DNA of 64,000 nucleotides from G965232465 sp965232465. GTDB taxonomy: Bacteria; Pseudomonadota; Alphaproteobacteria; JAQWUY01. The notes under the pieces are model-generated. The model saw only the letters and a list, made by a program, of their open reading frames with translations, did not search any database and was not told where the DNA came from. The translations under genes and the position numbers were made by a program. Numbering within the stretch: the stretch's first letter is position 1; each line of letters begins with the position of its first letter. Below, one piece after another: positions 53,983-62,714 of the stretch. The DNA lies in the NCBI GenBank assembly GCA_965232465.1, contig OZ246977.1, forward strand, positions 806,001 through 870,000, given 5' to 3'.

Positions 53983-54747
53983 ATGCGTTTGTTTTCTTAT
54001 TTGTATTATTGCTTTAAAGAACAATTTGTTCTGAGATTTGAATTTTGGGGATTTTTATTCGTATCGTTATTTACATACGGTTTTAGGGGCATATTTTTTA
54101 ATAATTTCTTTACAATCAATGATACATTGGGCGGTGCTACAAAATTAGAAATTTTAATATTATTTAGCATATCTATTTTAATGGGTTTAGTTGTTTGGGC
54201 TTTTAGTGGATCCATTGGTCAATATTTTAAATTTGTACAAAGGGGACAAATAGAAGCATTTAAAACCCAACCTATACCAGAAATATACTTATTGTTATTC
54301 CGCTGGTTTGGGGTGAATATTTTCGGTGTATTTATTATATTACTACTTACTTTTATATGTGCACTTTATTTTTTTTACACGATTGAAGTAACATGGCGTA
54401 TAGGTGTTTATATAGGGTTGTTTTTATTTGGGGTCATAATCAATGTTGCGACTTTTGTTTTATTAGAAAGTATAACATTTTTAACCAAGCGTAATGTGCC
54501 GGTTGATTTTATATATAATGAAATATCTCGCTTATGCCAATTACCATTAACACTATTTGGAAATAGCGTTATTTATATGCTTATGTTACTACCCATTTTA
54601 TTATCATCTTCGCTTATTTTAGCATATTTTCAATCTGGATTTCAAATTATTCATATAATATATCTAATATCTGGTGGAGTGGTATTATTAATTTCTTGGG
54701 TGATATTTCACAGATTGCAAAGATGTTTTGAAGGGCACGGTGGATAG
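53983..54747 (+). CDS. ABC-2 type exporter permease 2 (COG3694-like)
   Basis: A 254-residue membrane protein with six predicted helices, the partner permease of the gene before it. Start at 53983 behind AGGAGGG; the frame extends 60 bp upstream over the previous gene without need. The next gene starts 1 bp after the stop, so the operon continues into the interrupted ATP-grasp gene. Confidence 0.82.
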   Translation: MRLFSYLYYCFKEQFVLRFEFWGFLFVSLFTYGFRGIFFNNFFTINDTLGGATKLEILILFSISILMGLVVWAFSGSIGQYFKFVQRGQIEAFKTQPIPEIYLLLFRWFGVNIFGVFIILLLTFICALYFFYTIEVTWRIGVYIGLFLFGVIINVATFVLLESITFLTKRNVPVDFIYNEISRLCQLPLTLFGNSVIYMLMLLPILLSSSLILAYFQSGFQIIHIIYLISGGVVLLISWVIFHRLQRCFEGHGG

Positions 54748-54748
54748 T

Positions 54749-54806
54749 ATGAAATGTAAATATCAAGATATTATTGTATTCTCAACATCATTAAGAGTAG
54801 CAGAAC
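54749..54806 (+). pseudogene. ATP-grasp ligase, 5' part (split by IS407-type element)
   Basis: ATG 54749 opens KYQDIIVFSTSLRVAE and reaches the IS at 54807. Removing 54807-56087 and one GAAC joins it in frame to 56092 (RVAE-HYKELFKKDK), giving 396 residues. See the 3' part for domain content. Confidence 0.8.
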
Positions 54807-54861
54807 TGACTAGCCCCACTGATTTGGTCCATTTTTAGGTTAGCACTTTTTTTCTCTATTG

Positions 54862-55737
54862 TCAATGATATTTGTCATGTAGCGTAGCGGAATGACGGAT
54901 GTCATTGACAATGGGCTGCGTTTTTGGCACTGGTGGATTGTACCCCAACGCACTATGCGGACGGATATGATTGTATTCATACCGCCAGTTTTCTATGACA
55001 GCTTGTGCCTCAGTTAAAGTATCAAATATCTCCCTGTTTAAGCACTCATCCCGAAGTTTACCATTAAAACTTTCATTATAACCATTCTGCCATGGACTGC
55101 CCTTATCAATATATGCTGTATCCACCTGCATACGCTTCAACCAATCTTGTAGCCTATGGGCTATAAATTCGGATCCATTGTCAGAACGGATATGCTTAGG
55201 CATACCTTTTGTGATAAACAACCTGCCCATAATATCCAATACATCCGTACTGTTCAGTTTATGCCGAACATCAATGGTTAAGCATTCTCGGCTATGCTCA
55301 TCTATAACTGTTAATATTTTAATGCTTTTACCACTTCTGAGTTTGTCATGCACAAAATCATAACTCCATATATGATTTTGATACTCAGGACGAAGTTTAA
55401 TACAGCTCCCATCACCAGCATTTGAACTACGGGGTTTGGGTATTTTCTGTGGCACTTGTAGTCCCTCCTTCTTCCAAAGCCGTTCAATCCGTTTATGGTT
55501 TACACACCAACCATAATTTTTTAATAAGGCACATATCCGCCGATAACCATATCTAGGGTATTTTTGTGCTAGACGGTGCATATCTGATATTAAACGGCTT
55601 TCCTCATCAACATCTCGTTTCACATAACGAACCATAGAGCGATGTGTCTTGAATAAACTACATAAACGCCGTTCTGATACATTGTAAAAAAACTTGGCTT
55701 TGCCAATAAAGCTTTTTACCCCGCCAGCACCTACCAC
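54862..55737 (-). CDS. IS3-family transposase OrfB of the IS407-type element
   Basis: A 291-residue integrase-domain protein: YGYRRICALLKNYGW (HTH_21), Asp in WSYDFVHDKL, Asp in RSDNGSEFIA, Glu in NGYNESFNGKLRDECL, and the HSALGYNPP tail. Complete; it overlaps orfA by 7 bp for -1 frameshifting. Confidence 0.94.
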   Translation of the reverse strand: MVGAGGVKSFIGKAKFFYNVSERRLCSLFKTHRSMVRYVKRDVDEESRLISDMHRLAQKYPRYGYRRICALLKNYGWCVNHKRIERLWKKEGLQVPQKIPKPRSSNAGDGSCIKLRPEYQNHIWSYDFVHDKLRSGKSIKILTVIDEHSRECLTIDVRHKLNSTDVLDIMGRLFITKGMPKHIRSDNGSEFIAHRLQDWLKRMQVDTAYIDKGSPWQNGYNESFNGKLRDECLNREIFDTLTEAQAVIENWRYEYNHIRPHSALGYNPPVPKTQPIVNDIRHSATLHDKYH

Positions 55738-56015
55738 TTTCCCGAGTTAAATTCCTTTAAGATTTGATTGTCTAAACTCAAATCAGCAACAAGCTTCTTT
55801 AAACGGGCATTCTCATCCAATAATGCTTTTAAATCTTTGGCATGATTAACATCCATACCACCATATTGTTTGCGCCACTTGTAATAAGTCGCATCTGATA
55901 TGCCTAAATCACGGCACATAACACTGACTGTCATACCTGATGATAACTTAATCTCTGCATCCCGTAATATACGGATAATTTGTTCTATACTCCGGGCTTT
56001 CCTATTCTTTGACAT
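55731..56015 (-). CDS. IS3-family transposase OrfA of the IS407-type element
   Basis: A 94-residue protein with SIEQIIRILRDAE, HTH MCRDLGISDATYYKWRKQYGGM and a coiled coil (LKALLDENARLKKLVADLSLDNQILKE) ending GKW, as in IS407-group OrfA. Confidence 0.94.
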   Translation of the reverse strand: MSKNRKARSIEQIIRILRDAEIKLSSGMTVSVMCRDLGISDATYYKWRKQYGGMDVNHAKDLKALLDENARLKKLVADLSLDNQILKEFNSGKW

Positions 56016-56091
56016 CTTAAAATCCTTTCATAATTTAGATAAAGCAATACTAACTTATTTTTGGACCAATTTATAGGGGGCAGGTCAGAAC

Positions 56092-57224
56092 ATTACAAAG
56101 AACTTTTCAAAAAAGATAAATATTTAAAAAATATTCGCTATTTACATGTTGTAGAGTTTTTTGACTATCCTCTACCGAAAAAAAAACAATATCATCTAGA
56201 ATTAAAGAATTTTGATGATCAAGATTTTTTGGAGAAAGTATATGATACAATTGTTCAGTATAACCGAAAACCATGCATAGTTATTCATTCAGATGAATAT
56301 AGTGTTTTACCTGCTGCTAAATTTGCCAGAGATTACAATATTGAAGGGATGGATATTTCGTCAGCATTAGCGTATAGAGACAAAAAAATGATGATTAAAC
56401 CATTATTGGATTCAGATATAATCAACTGTATTAAACGTTATAAAAAAAATGATAATATTATTTTTCCTGTTATTGTTAAACCATCTGATGAAGCTGCTTC
56501 TAAGGGAGTTCAGATTGTTTATTCTAAGAACGAATTAGAATCTACTAGTATTAATGAAAAAACCATAATAGAAGAATATGTAGACGGTACAGTATATCAT
56601 ATTGATGGTATAGTTAAAAATGGAAAAATAGAATTTATTTCTTATGGAAAATATATAGTTAATTGCTTAGATTATTTTTCTACAGGCTATCCATTAGCTG
56701 CCATTAGTGTCAACGATTATATAGGGAATAAAATTTGGCTTGATTTTGTTAATGACATTTTGTATCGGATGCCAAAATTTTCAGGTGTATTTCATCTGGA
56801 GACTATTTTTAAAAAAAATGGTAAGAAATTTTTCTTAGAAATTGCAGCAAGACCTGCAGGCTTTTGCCTTGATCAAATGGTAAAAGCTAGAACAAATGTT
56901 GATTTACATCTTGCTCATATTCGTTCTATATTATCTTTACCCATTCAAGACCTAATATGTATAAAACCTAAATTCTCCTACTCTGGAGCCATTCAAATTT
57001 GCTATTCTAATAATCCTAAATACATAGGAAAGTACTATAATGGAGAAAATATTCAAAAACTAGTGACTAGCAAAATTGTAAATTGTATTACACCCAAATA
57101 TGGTGATAAGAGATATAGACTTGATAATAAAAATGATATTTTTGCATACTTTGTACTTGCTGGAAATAATAGCAAGATAATAGAAAAAGACCTATCTATA
57201 ATCATTGATTTTTTCGAATTTTAG
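56092..57224 (+). pseudogene. ATP-grasp ligase, 3' part (split by IS407-type element)
   Basis: Bulk of an ATP-grasp carboxylate-amine ligase (about 377 residues here; frame open from 56061 within the IS). Seen: PVIVKPSDEAASKGVQIV (nucleotide Lys and Ser/Gly loop), IIEEYVDGTVYHIDGIV, FHLETIFKKNGKKFFLEIAARPAGF with the acidic metal ligands and E-x-A-x-R-P. Such enzymes join amino acids or amines to carboxylates in dipeptide and antibiotic pathways. Without its first 19 residues and start it is probably not made. Last gene of the block. Confidence 0.82.
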
Positions 57225-57250
57225 TTATTAAAAAATATACCATAACATAA

Positions 57251-57373
57251 TTTAAAAATATTGCAGAAAATTACCTATGCGGAGGTCTCGTTTTAAAATT
57301 TGATTCTGGTGTTAAACATAATAGCAAATGGGTTCAGATCTTGTTTCCAATTCCTAATAGTCATTGTTCATAA
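57251..57373 (+). other. orphan coding-like fragment between the ATP-grasp gene and secA
   Basis: Forty sense codons without a start (NIAENYLCGGLVLKFDSGVK, then KWVQILFPIP), ending in TAA at 57371. It may be the tail of a lost gene or chance. The rest of the gap to secA is AT-rich with the secA promoter. Confidence 0.25.
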
Positions 57374-57413
57374 TCGGGAATTTATACATTTCACATATTT
57401 TTTATTTAAATCG

Positions 57414-57443
57414 TTGACGATTGGGTGACTATGCGTGTATAAT
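57414..57443 (+). promoter_or_regulatory. secA promoter
   Basis: TTGACG (57414-57419), 18-bp spacer, TATAAT (57438-57443), about 40 bp before the secA start chosen. It lies just outside the accessory block, so secA expression does not depend on it. Confidence 0.75.
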
Positions 57444-57483
57444 GCCCCGGATTATAACAAAGCGGATTAAATTGGGGTACAGA

Positions 57484-60021
57484 ATGCTACATTCCCTTGT
57501 AAAGGCGGTTATGGGATCATCCAATGATCGGATTGTCAAGACAACATTAAAAACAGTACAAAAAATTAACGCATTAGAATCGGAAATATCCGCACTCAGC
57601 GATGATGCGTTGCGGGCAAAAACCAACGCATTCAAAACCCGCTTGCAGGATGGGGCAACCTTGGATAGCATCTTAATCGAAGCATATGCTTGTGTCCGTG
57701 AAGCGTCCGTACGCACGATTGGCTTACGCCATTATGATGTACAATTGGTCGGTGGTATAATCTTGCACAATGGTAACATTGCCGAAATGCGTACAGGGGA
57801 AGGAAAAACCTTGGTGGCGACCGCACCTGTATACCTAAATGCGTTGTCGGGCAAAGGGGTTCATGTGGTTACTGTGAACGATTATTTGGCAAAACGGGAT
57901 GCGGAATGGATGGGGGCAGTGTATGGGTTTTTGGGGCTTAGTACAGGCGTTATTGTACCCAATATATCGGACGAAGACCGCCGTTCTGCGTATGCATGTG
58001 ATGTAACCTATGTTACCAATAATGAGTTGGGCTTTGATTTCTTGCGGGATAATTTACGATTGAATTTGGATGATATTGTCCAACGGGGACACAATTTCGC
58101 CATCGTTGACGAAGTGGATTCGATTCTGATTGATGAAGCCCGTACACCTTTGATTATTTCTGGACCATCCGAAGATTCATCCGCCTTGTATCAAGGGGTG
58201 AACCGGTTGGTGGAAAAACTGGATACACAATTTGTTGAAAAGGACGAAAAATCCCGCAACGCCAATTTAAACGAAGCGGGATTACAACACATGGAACGGC
58301 AATTGGACGATATGGGGGCGTTGCAAAATGGTGGGCTGTACGACAACGAAAACATCAGTTTATTGCACCACCTCAACCAAGCGATACGGGCACATTTTAT
58401 ATATGTAAAAGATAAAGATTATATTGTCGAGGATGGACAAGTCATAATTATCGATGAATTTTCAGGACGGAAAATGCAGGGCAGACGCTATGGCGAAGGC
58501 TTACACCAAGCCATTGAAGCCAAAGAAAATGTTACCATTGCAGCGGAAAACCAAACATTGGCATCCATCACTTTCCAAAATTATTTTCGTATGTATGATC
58601 GTTTGTCCGGTATGACAGGCACAGCAATGACCGAAGCGGGGGAATTTGAAGAAATTTACGGCTTGCAAACGGTGGAAATTCCCACCAATGTTACCATAAA
58701 CCGCAAAGATAACGAAGACGAAGTATACCGTACTTCTGCGGAGCGGGATAATGCGGTGGTGGCACAAGTCAAACAATGTCACAATAAGGGGCAACCGATT
58801 TTATTGGGCACGGCCAGTATTGAAAAATCTGAACATTTTTCTGCATTGCTAAAAAAACAAAAGGTACCCCATAATACATTAAATGCCCGCAACCATGAAC
58901 GAGAAGCGGACATTATCGCCAATGCGGGTGTATCAGGGATGGTCACCATTGCCACCAACATGGCGGGACGGGGAACGGATATTAAATTGGGTGGTGTGGA
59001 CGCATCAGAACAAGATCGCCAACAAGTTTTGAGTGCAGGGGGATTATATGTTCTTGGCACAGAACGCCACGAATCCCGCCGTATCGACAATCAATTACGG
59101 GGGCGTTCCGGGCGTCAAGGGGATGTAGGGGAAACCAAATTTTACCTGAGTCTTGAAGACGACTTAATGCGCATTTTTGGCTCCGACCGACTGGATGGGT
59201 TTTTGCAAAAAATGGGACTAGAAGAGGGCGAAGCCATCACCCACAGTTGGGTCAGCAAAGCATTGGAAAAAGCCCAGAAAAAAGTCGAAGGACATAATTT
59301 TGAAATCCGTAAACAACTGATTAAATATGATGATGTGACCAATGACCAACGCCATGCTATGTTTAAATTGCGAAAATCTTATATGACCGATACGAATATT
59401 TTGGCAACCATTGATGATTTGCGGTATCAAGTGCTGGAAAATACGGTGGATACAGCGATTCCAGAAAACACTTTGCCCAGCCAATGGAACACAGAAAAAT
59501 TAAAAGTGGATTGCTTAACCTATTTTGGCTTGGACATACCATTGGACAATTGGCTAGACGAAGATGGGGTCGATGCCCAAGAAATTTTTACCCGTATACA
59601 GACTTTATCTGACAAAAAAATCAATGCACTGTATGATATTGACCGACAAAGCGTTGGCGAATTGATACGGTCGGTTGTTGTACAAATTCTCGACCAAACT
59701 TGGAAGGAACATCTGTTACAAATGGACCACTTGCGACAAGGTATTGGACTTAGGGCATATGGGCAAAAAGATCCTCTGAACGAATATAAATCGGACGCAT
59801 ACGATTTATACACAGGATTTTTAAATCAGGCAAGAATGTTTGCTGTGCAATATCTTAGCCATATGCAAATTCGCCCCGTAGAAGAAACAGACACAGAACG
59901 CCAGCGAACTGCACAACAGGCAAAACAAACAAAAAGTAATGTCACTTCATTGCCCACCCGTAATAGACCTTGTCCGTGTGGGTCGGGGAAAAAGTTTAAG
60001 CATTGTTGCGGTAAAATATAG
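57484..60021 (+). CDS. secA: preprotein translocase ATPase SecA
   Basis: Motor of the Sec export pathway, 845 residues from ATG 57484 (MLHSLVKAVMGSSNDR); earlier in-frame starts lie within or before the promoter. Walker A MRTGEGKTLVA (about 103), VNDYLAKRDAEWM, Walker B VDEVDSILIDEARTPLIISG, the preprotein cross-linking domain, NMAGRGTDIKLGG, GRSGRQGD, and the C-terminal SecB/zinc site CPCGSGKKFKHCCG. Followed 22 bp later by a parvulin gene. Confidence 0.96.
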   Translation: MLHSLVKAVMGSSNDRIVKTTLKTVQKINALESEISALSDDALRAKTNAFKTRLQDGATLDSILIEAYACVREASVRTIGLRHYDVQLVGGIILHNGNIAEMRTGEGKTLVATAPVYLNALSGKGVHVVTVNDYLAKRDAEWMGAVYGFLGLSTGVIVPNISDEDRRSAYACDVTYVTNNELGFDFLRDNLRLNLDDIVQRGHNFAIVDEVDSILIDEARTPLIISGPSEDSSALYQGVNRLVEKLDTQFVEKDEKSRNANLNEAGLQHMERQLDDMGALQNGGLYDNENISLLHHLNQAIRAHFIYVKDKDYIVEDGQVIIIDEFSGRKMQGRRYGEGLHQAIEAKENVTIAAENQTLASITFQNYFRMYDRLSGMTGTAMTEAGEFEEIYGLQTVEIPTNVTINRKDNEDEVYRTSAERDNAVVAQVKQCHNKGQPILLGTASIEKSEHFSALLKKQKVPHNTLNARNHEREADIIANAGVSGMVTIATNMAGRGTDIKLGGVDASEQDRQQVLSAGGLYVLGTERHESRRIDNQLRGRSGRQGDVGETKFYLSLEDDLMRIFGSDRLDGFLQKMGLEEGEAITHSWVSKALEKAQKKVEGHNFEIRKQLIKYDDVTNDQRHAMFKLRKSYMTDTNILATIDDLRYQVLENTVDTAIPENTLPSQWNTEKLKVDCLTYFGLDIPLDNWLDEDGVDAQEIFTRIQTLSDKKINALYDIDRQSVGELIRSVVVQILDQTWKEHLLQMDHLRQGIGLRAYGQKDPLNEYKSDAYDLYTGFLNQARMFAVQYLSHMQIRPVEETDTERQRTAQQAKQTKSNVTSLPTRNRPCPCGSGKKFKHCCGKI

Positions 60022-60043
60022 TTTTCAACATAAGGGAAAAAAC

Positions 60044-60913
60044 ATGAACAAAGTACATTTTATAATTACAAAAACAATCACTTCTTTTGGCTTAATATCA
60101 TTTTTGGTATTTGCCCCTTTGGCAGTGGCTGAGGATAAACCAGAGGATAAAATCATCTTAAACGCCCAAGAAAAGCTGGCAACTGTTGGCGATACAGATA
60201 TTTTGGTATTGGACTGGAATACAGAATTTTCTGCCCTGCCAGAACAGGCCCAACAACAAGGTGAAAATGCTTTATTTAATCCATTATTGGATACTTTAAT
60301 TCAAAAACAAGCGGTTATGAATATTGCGATTTCCGAAGGTTTGGAAAATTCAGAACAATATAAATTTTTGTTGCGAAAAGCCAAACGAGATGTATTGTCT
60401 CAGTTATATATTGACCAAAAAGTGGATGCTATTTTGGCAAAAACTGATTTAAAAGCAGAATATGAAAAATTAAAATCCGAATGGAAAAATCAACAAGAAA
60501 TTGACACTAATCATATTTTAGTGAAATCCCGTAAAGATGCAGAAGAAATTATTTTTGCCTTGGAAAATGGTGCAGATTTTAAAGCATTGGCAAAATCCAA
60601 GTCCACGGGTCCAAGTGGTCCAGTGGGCGGTAATATTGGCTGGATATCCAAAGGTCAAACAGTACCAGAATTCGAACGGGCATTATTTGCACTCAAAGAC
60701 GGAAACATTAGTGAAAAGCCTGTAAAAACCCAATTCGGATGGCATGTGATTCAACGGGAAAAATCCCGTGATAGAAAAATTCCTACATTCGAAGTATTGG
60801 AACCCCAAATTCGTGAAAGCGTCATTAACAATGCCCTAAATTCAGTATTATCTGAGGTTTTGGCAAAAACAGATGTAAAAACTTATCCACCTGAACAGGT
60901 GGATAAAAAATAA
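60044..60913 (+). CDS. periplasmic parvulin-type peptidyl-prolyl isomerase
   Basis: A 289-residue SurA/PrsA-like protein: signal peptide ending near AVAEDK (about 29), a helical chaperone segment (30-135), and a rotamase domain (about 150-240: HILVKSRKDAEEIIFALENG, GGNIGWISKGQTVPEFERALF, TQFGWHVIQ). It probably folds exported proteins. I start it at 60044, not 59939, which lies inside secA. A close paralogue with a lipobox lies at 62715. Confidence 0.9.
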   Translation: MNKVHFIITKTITSFGLISFLVFAPLAVAEDKPEDKIILNAQEKLATVGDTDILVLDWNTEFSALPEQAQQQGENALFNPLLDTLIQKQAVMNIAISEGLENSEQYKFLLRKAKRDVLSQLYIDQKVDAILAKTDLKAEYEKLKSEWKNQQEIDTNHILVKSRKDAEEIIFALENGADFKALAKSKSTGPSGPVGGNIGWISKGQTVPEFERALFALKDGNISEKPVKTQFGWHVIQREKSRDRKIPTFEVLEPQIRESVINNALNSVLSEVLAKTDVKTYPPEQVDKK

Positions 60914-60915
60914 AT

Positions 60916-62139
60916 ATGTTATTACCTGTATCCCCATTAGCACCGAATGCCTTTCCCAACTTACCCCCTATTGATGGCATGGAAATTGGGGTGGCATCTG
61001 TGGGATTTAAATATGAAAATCGATCGGATTATGCCCTGTTTCGCCTGATGGAATCGACAACAGTGGCGGGGGTATTCACCACATCCCTAACCCGTTCACG
61101 AGCCGTCGATTATTCCCGTACTGCATTGGCAAATGGGGGGGTGCGTGCCATTGCGGTAAATGCGGGTAATGCCAATGCTTTCACGGGGATAAAAGGCAAA
61201 ATTGCCAACGATATATTTGCCACACAAGCCTTGCGATTATGCGGATTTCCCCCTATCGGTGATTCGGATATATTACCGGTTGTATGCTGTTCAACGGGGG
61301 TCATTGGGGAAGTGTTAAATACGGCACCGCTGATCGCCCTATCAGAATTGACATTTGATGCATCTTGGTTTGATGCCGCACAGGCGATTTGCACCACAGA
61401 TACCTTTGCCAAAGGGGCAACCGCCACCGCAACGATTGGGGGTATCCCGGTTACCATCAATGGAATTGCCAAAGGATCGGGCATGATTGCCCCAAATATG
61501 GCAACCCTGCTTGCTTACATTTTTACCGATGCCACCATCGCCCAACATACGCTTGATACATTGGTCAAAGATATGACCGCCATATCCTTTAATGCCATTA
61601 CAGTCGATGGTGATACTTCCACTTCGGACAGCGTTATTTTAACAGCAACAGGTACAGCAAATAACCATATAAATGCGGATTTAAGCGATTTTAAACGGGC
61701 ATTAAAATCGGTATTTATCGACCTTGCCTGTCAAGTGGTCAAGGATGGTGAAGGGGCAAGTAAGTTTATTACTGTACAGGTATGCGGATCAAAAACCGTC
61801 TCTGATGCCAAAATCATTGCTTTGTCGATTGCCAATTCCCCTTTGGTAAAGACGGCGATTGCAGGCGAAGATGCCAATTGGGGGCGTATTGTTATGGCGG
61901 TTGGCAAATCCGGTGTTTATGCAGACCGTGACACCTTAACCATATCTGTGGGCGGTGTGGTGATTGCCGAACGAGGCGAAGGTGTTGCAACGTACGACGA
62001 AGCCAATGTTACCACCCATTTACAAGGCACAAATATTGACATTTGTGTCGATTTAAACTTAGGGGACAAATCGGCAACTGTTTGGACATGCGATTTAACC
62101 CACGGATATATTAGTATTAATGCCGATTATCGCAGTTAA
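60916..62139 (+). CDS. argJ: glutamate N-acetyltransferase / amino-acid acetyltransferase
   Basis: A 407-residue arginine-biosynthesis enzyme that moves acetyl groups between ornithine and glutamate. The autoprocessing site KGSGMIAPNMATLLAY (cleavage before the Thr) and DGDTSTSDS, GEDANWGRIVMAVG are family marks. It starts 2 bp after the isomerase gene; the order secA-parvulin-argJ-mutT is usual in alphaproteobacteria. A G7 run lies near its start. Confidence 0.95.
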   Translation: MLLPVSPLAPNAFPNLPPIDGMEIGVASVGFKYENRSDYALFRLMESTTVAGVFTTSLTRSRAVDYSRTALANGGVRAIAVNAGNANAFTGIKGKIANDIFATQALRLCGFPPIGDSDILPVVCCSTGVIGEVLNTAPLIALSELTFDASWFDAAQAICTTDTFAKGATATATIGGIPVTINGIAKGSGMIAPNMATLLAYIFTDATIAQHTLDTLVKDMTAISFNAITVDGDTSTSDSVILTATGTANNHINADLSDFKRALKSVFIDLACQVVKDGEGASKFITVQVCGSKTVSDAKIIALSIANSPLVKTAIAGEDANWGRIVMAVGKSGVYADRDTLTISVGGVVIAERGEGVATYDEANVTTHLQGTNIDICVDLNLGDKSATVWTCDLTHGYISINADYRS

Positions 62140-62160
62140 CCTTATGATGTGTAATGATAT

Positions 62161-62577
62161 ATGTTGCCAATCATAAAAGTATCCGCTGGTATCTTGCAAA
62201 ACACACGGGGACACATTCTGATGGCAACCCGTCCAGAAGGTAAATCTTGTGCGGGACAGTGGGAATTTTCTGGGGGTAAAATCAAACCCGATGAAACCCC
62301 TATTGACGCATTATACCGTGAATTACAAGAAGAAATTGCCATCACCATAGACAAAAGCACCGCAATATTGTATGATACTGTTATATATCCATACGATACA
62401 TTTATGTTGGAAATGCCGGTTTTTTGGTGCCGTGACTGGACAGGTACCCCCACCCCAAAAGAAAGGCAACAGCTGAAATGGATGGATATTGCCAACATTC
62501 ATACCCTGGATGTGGTTATTGCAGACAAAGATTTGATAGCTAAGATCCAACAGGACAGAGGAAATGGCAAAATATAA
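62161..62577 (+). CDS. mutT: MutT-like Nudix hydrolase
   Basis: A 138-residue nucleotide pyrophosphohydrolase likely to remove 8-oxo-dGTP. Nudix box from Gly in SGGKIKPDE through YRELQEEIAI: the G-x5-E-x7-RE-x-x-EE core is complete, but the usual last Gly is Ala (EEIAI rather than EELGI). Position after argJ matches alphaproteobacterial order. Confidence 0.9.
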   Translation: MLPIIKVSAGILQNTRGHILMATRPEGKSCAGQWEFSGGKIKPDETPIDALYRELQEEIAITIDKSTAILYDTVIYPYDTFMLEMPVFWCRDWTGTPTPKERQQLKWMDIANIHTLDVVIADKDLIAKIQQDRGNGKI

Positions 62578-62714
62578 ATATATGGACGGGACATAATCCG
62601 CATAAAAGTAAAAACGCAAAAAAACATATAAGTAACATATTGCTTTATGAAAGCATTTATGATACTATTTGGCAAATGAAAGATTCTGTATAAAAAAAAT
62701 AAAGGATACAATAC

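Larger units (their letters stand above)
54807..56087 (-). mobile_element. IS3-family (IS407-type) insertion sequence
   Basis: A 1281-bp element with inverted repeats TGACTAGCCCC... (left, 54807) and, inward from the right, TGACCTGCCCCC..., both continuing to a shared TTGGTCCA segment. The target duplication is GAAC (54803-54806 and 56088-56091). Length and 4-bp duplication suit the IS407 subgroup. Its genes run opposite to the host operon. Confidence 0.93.
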
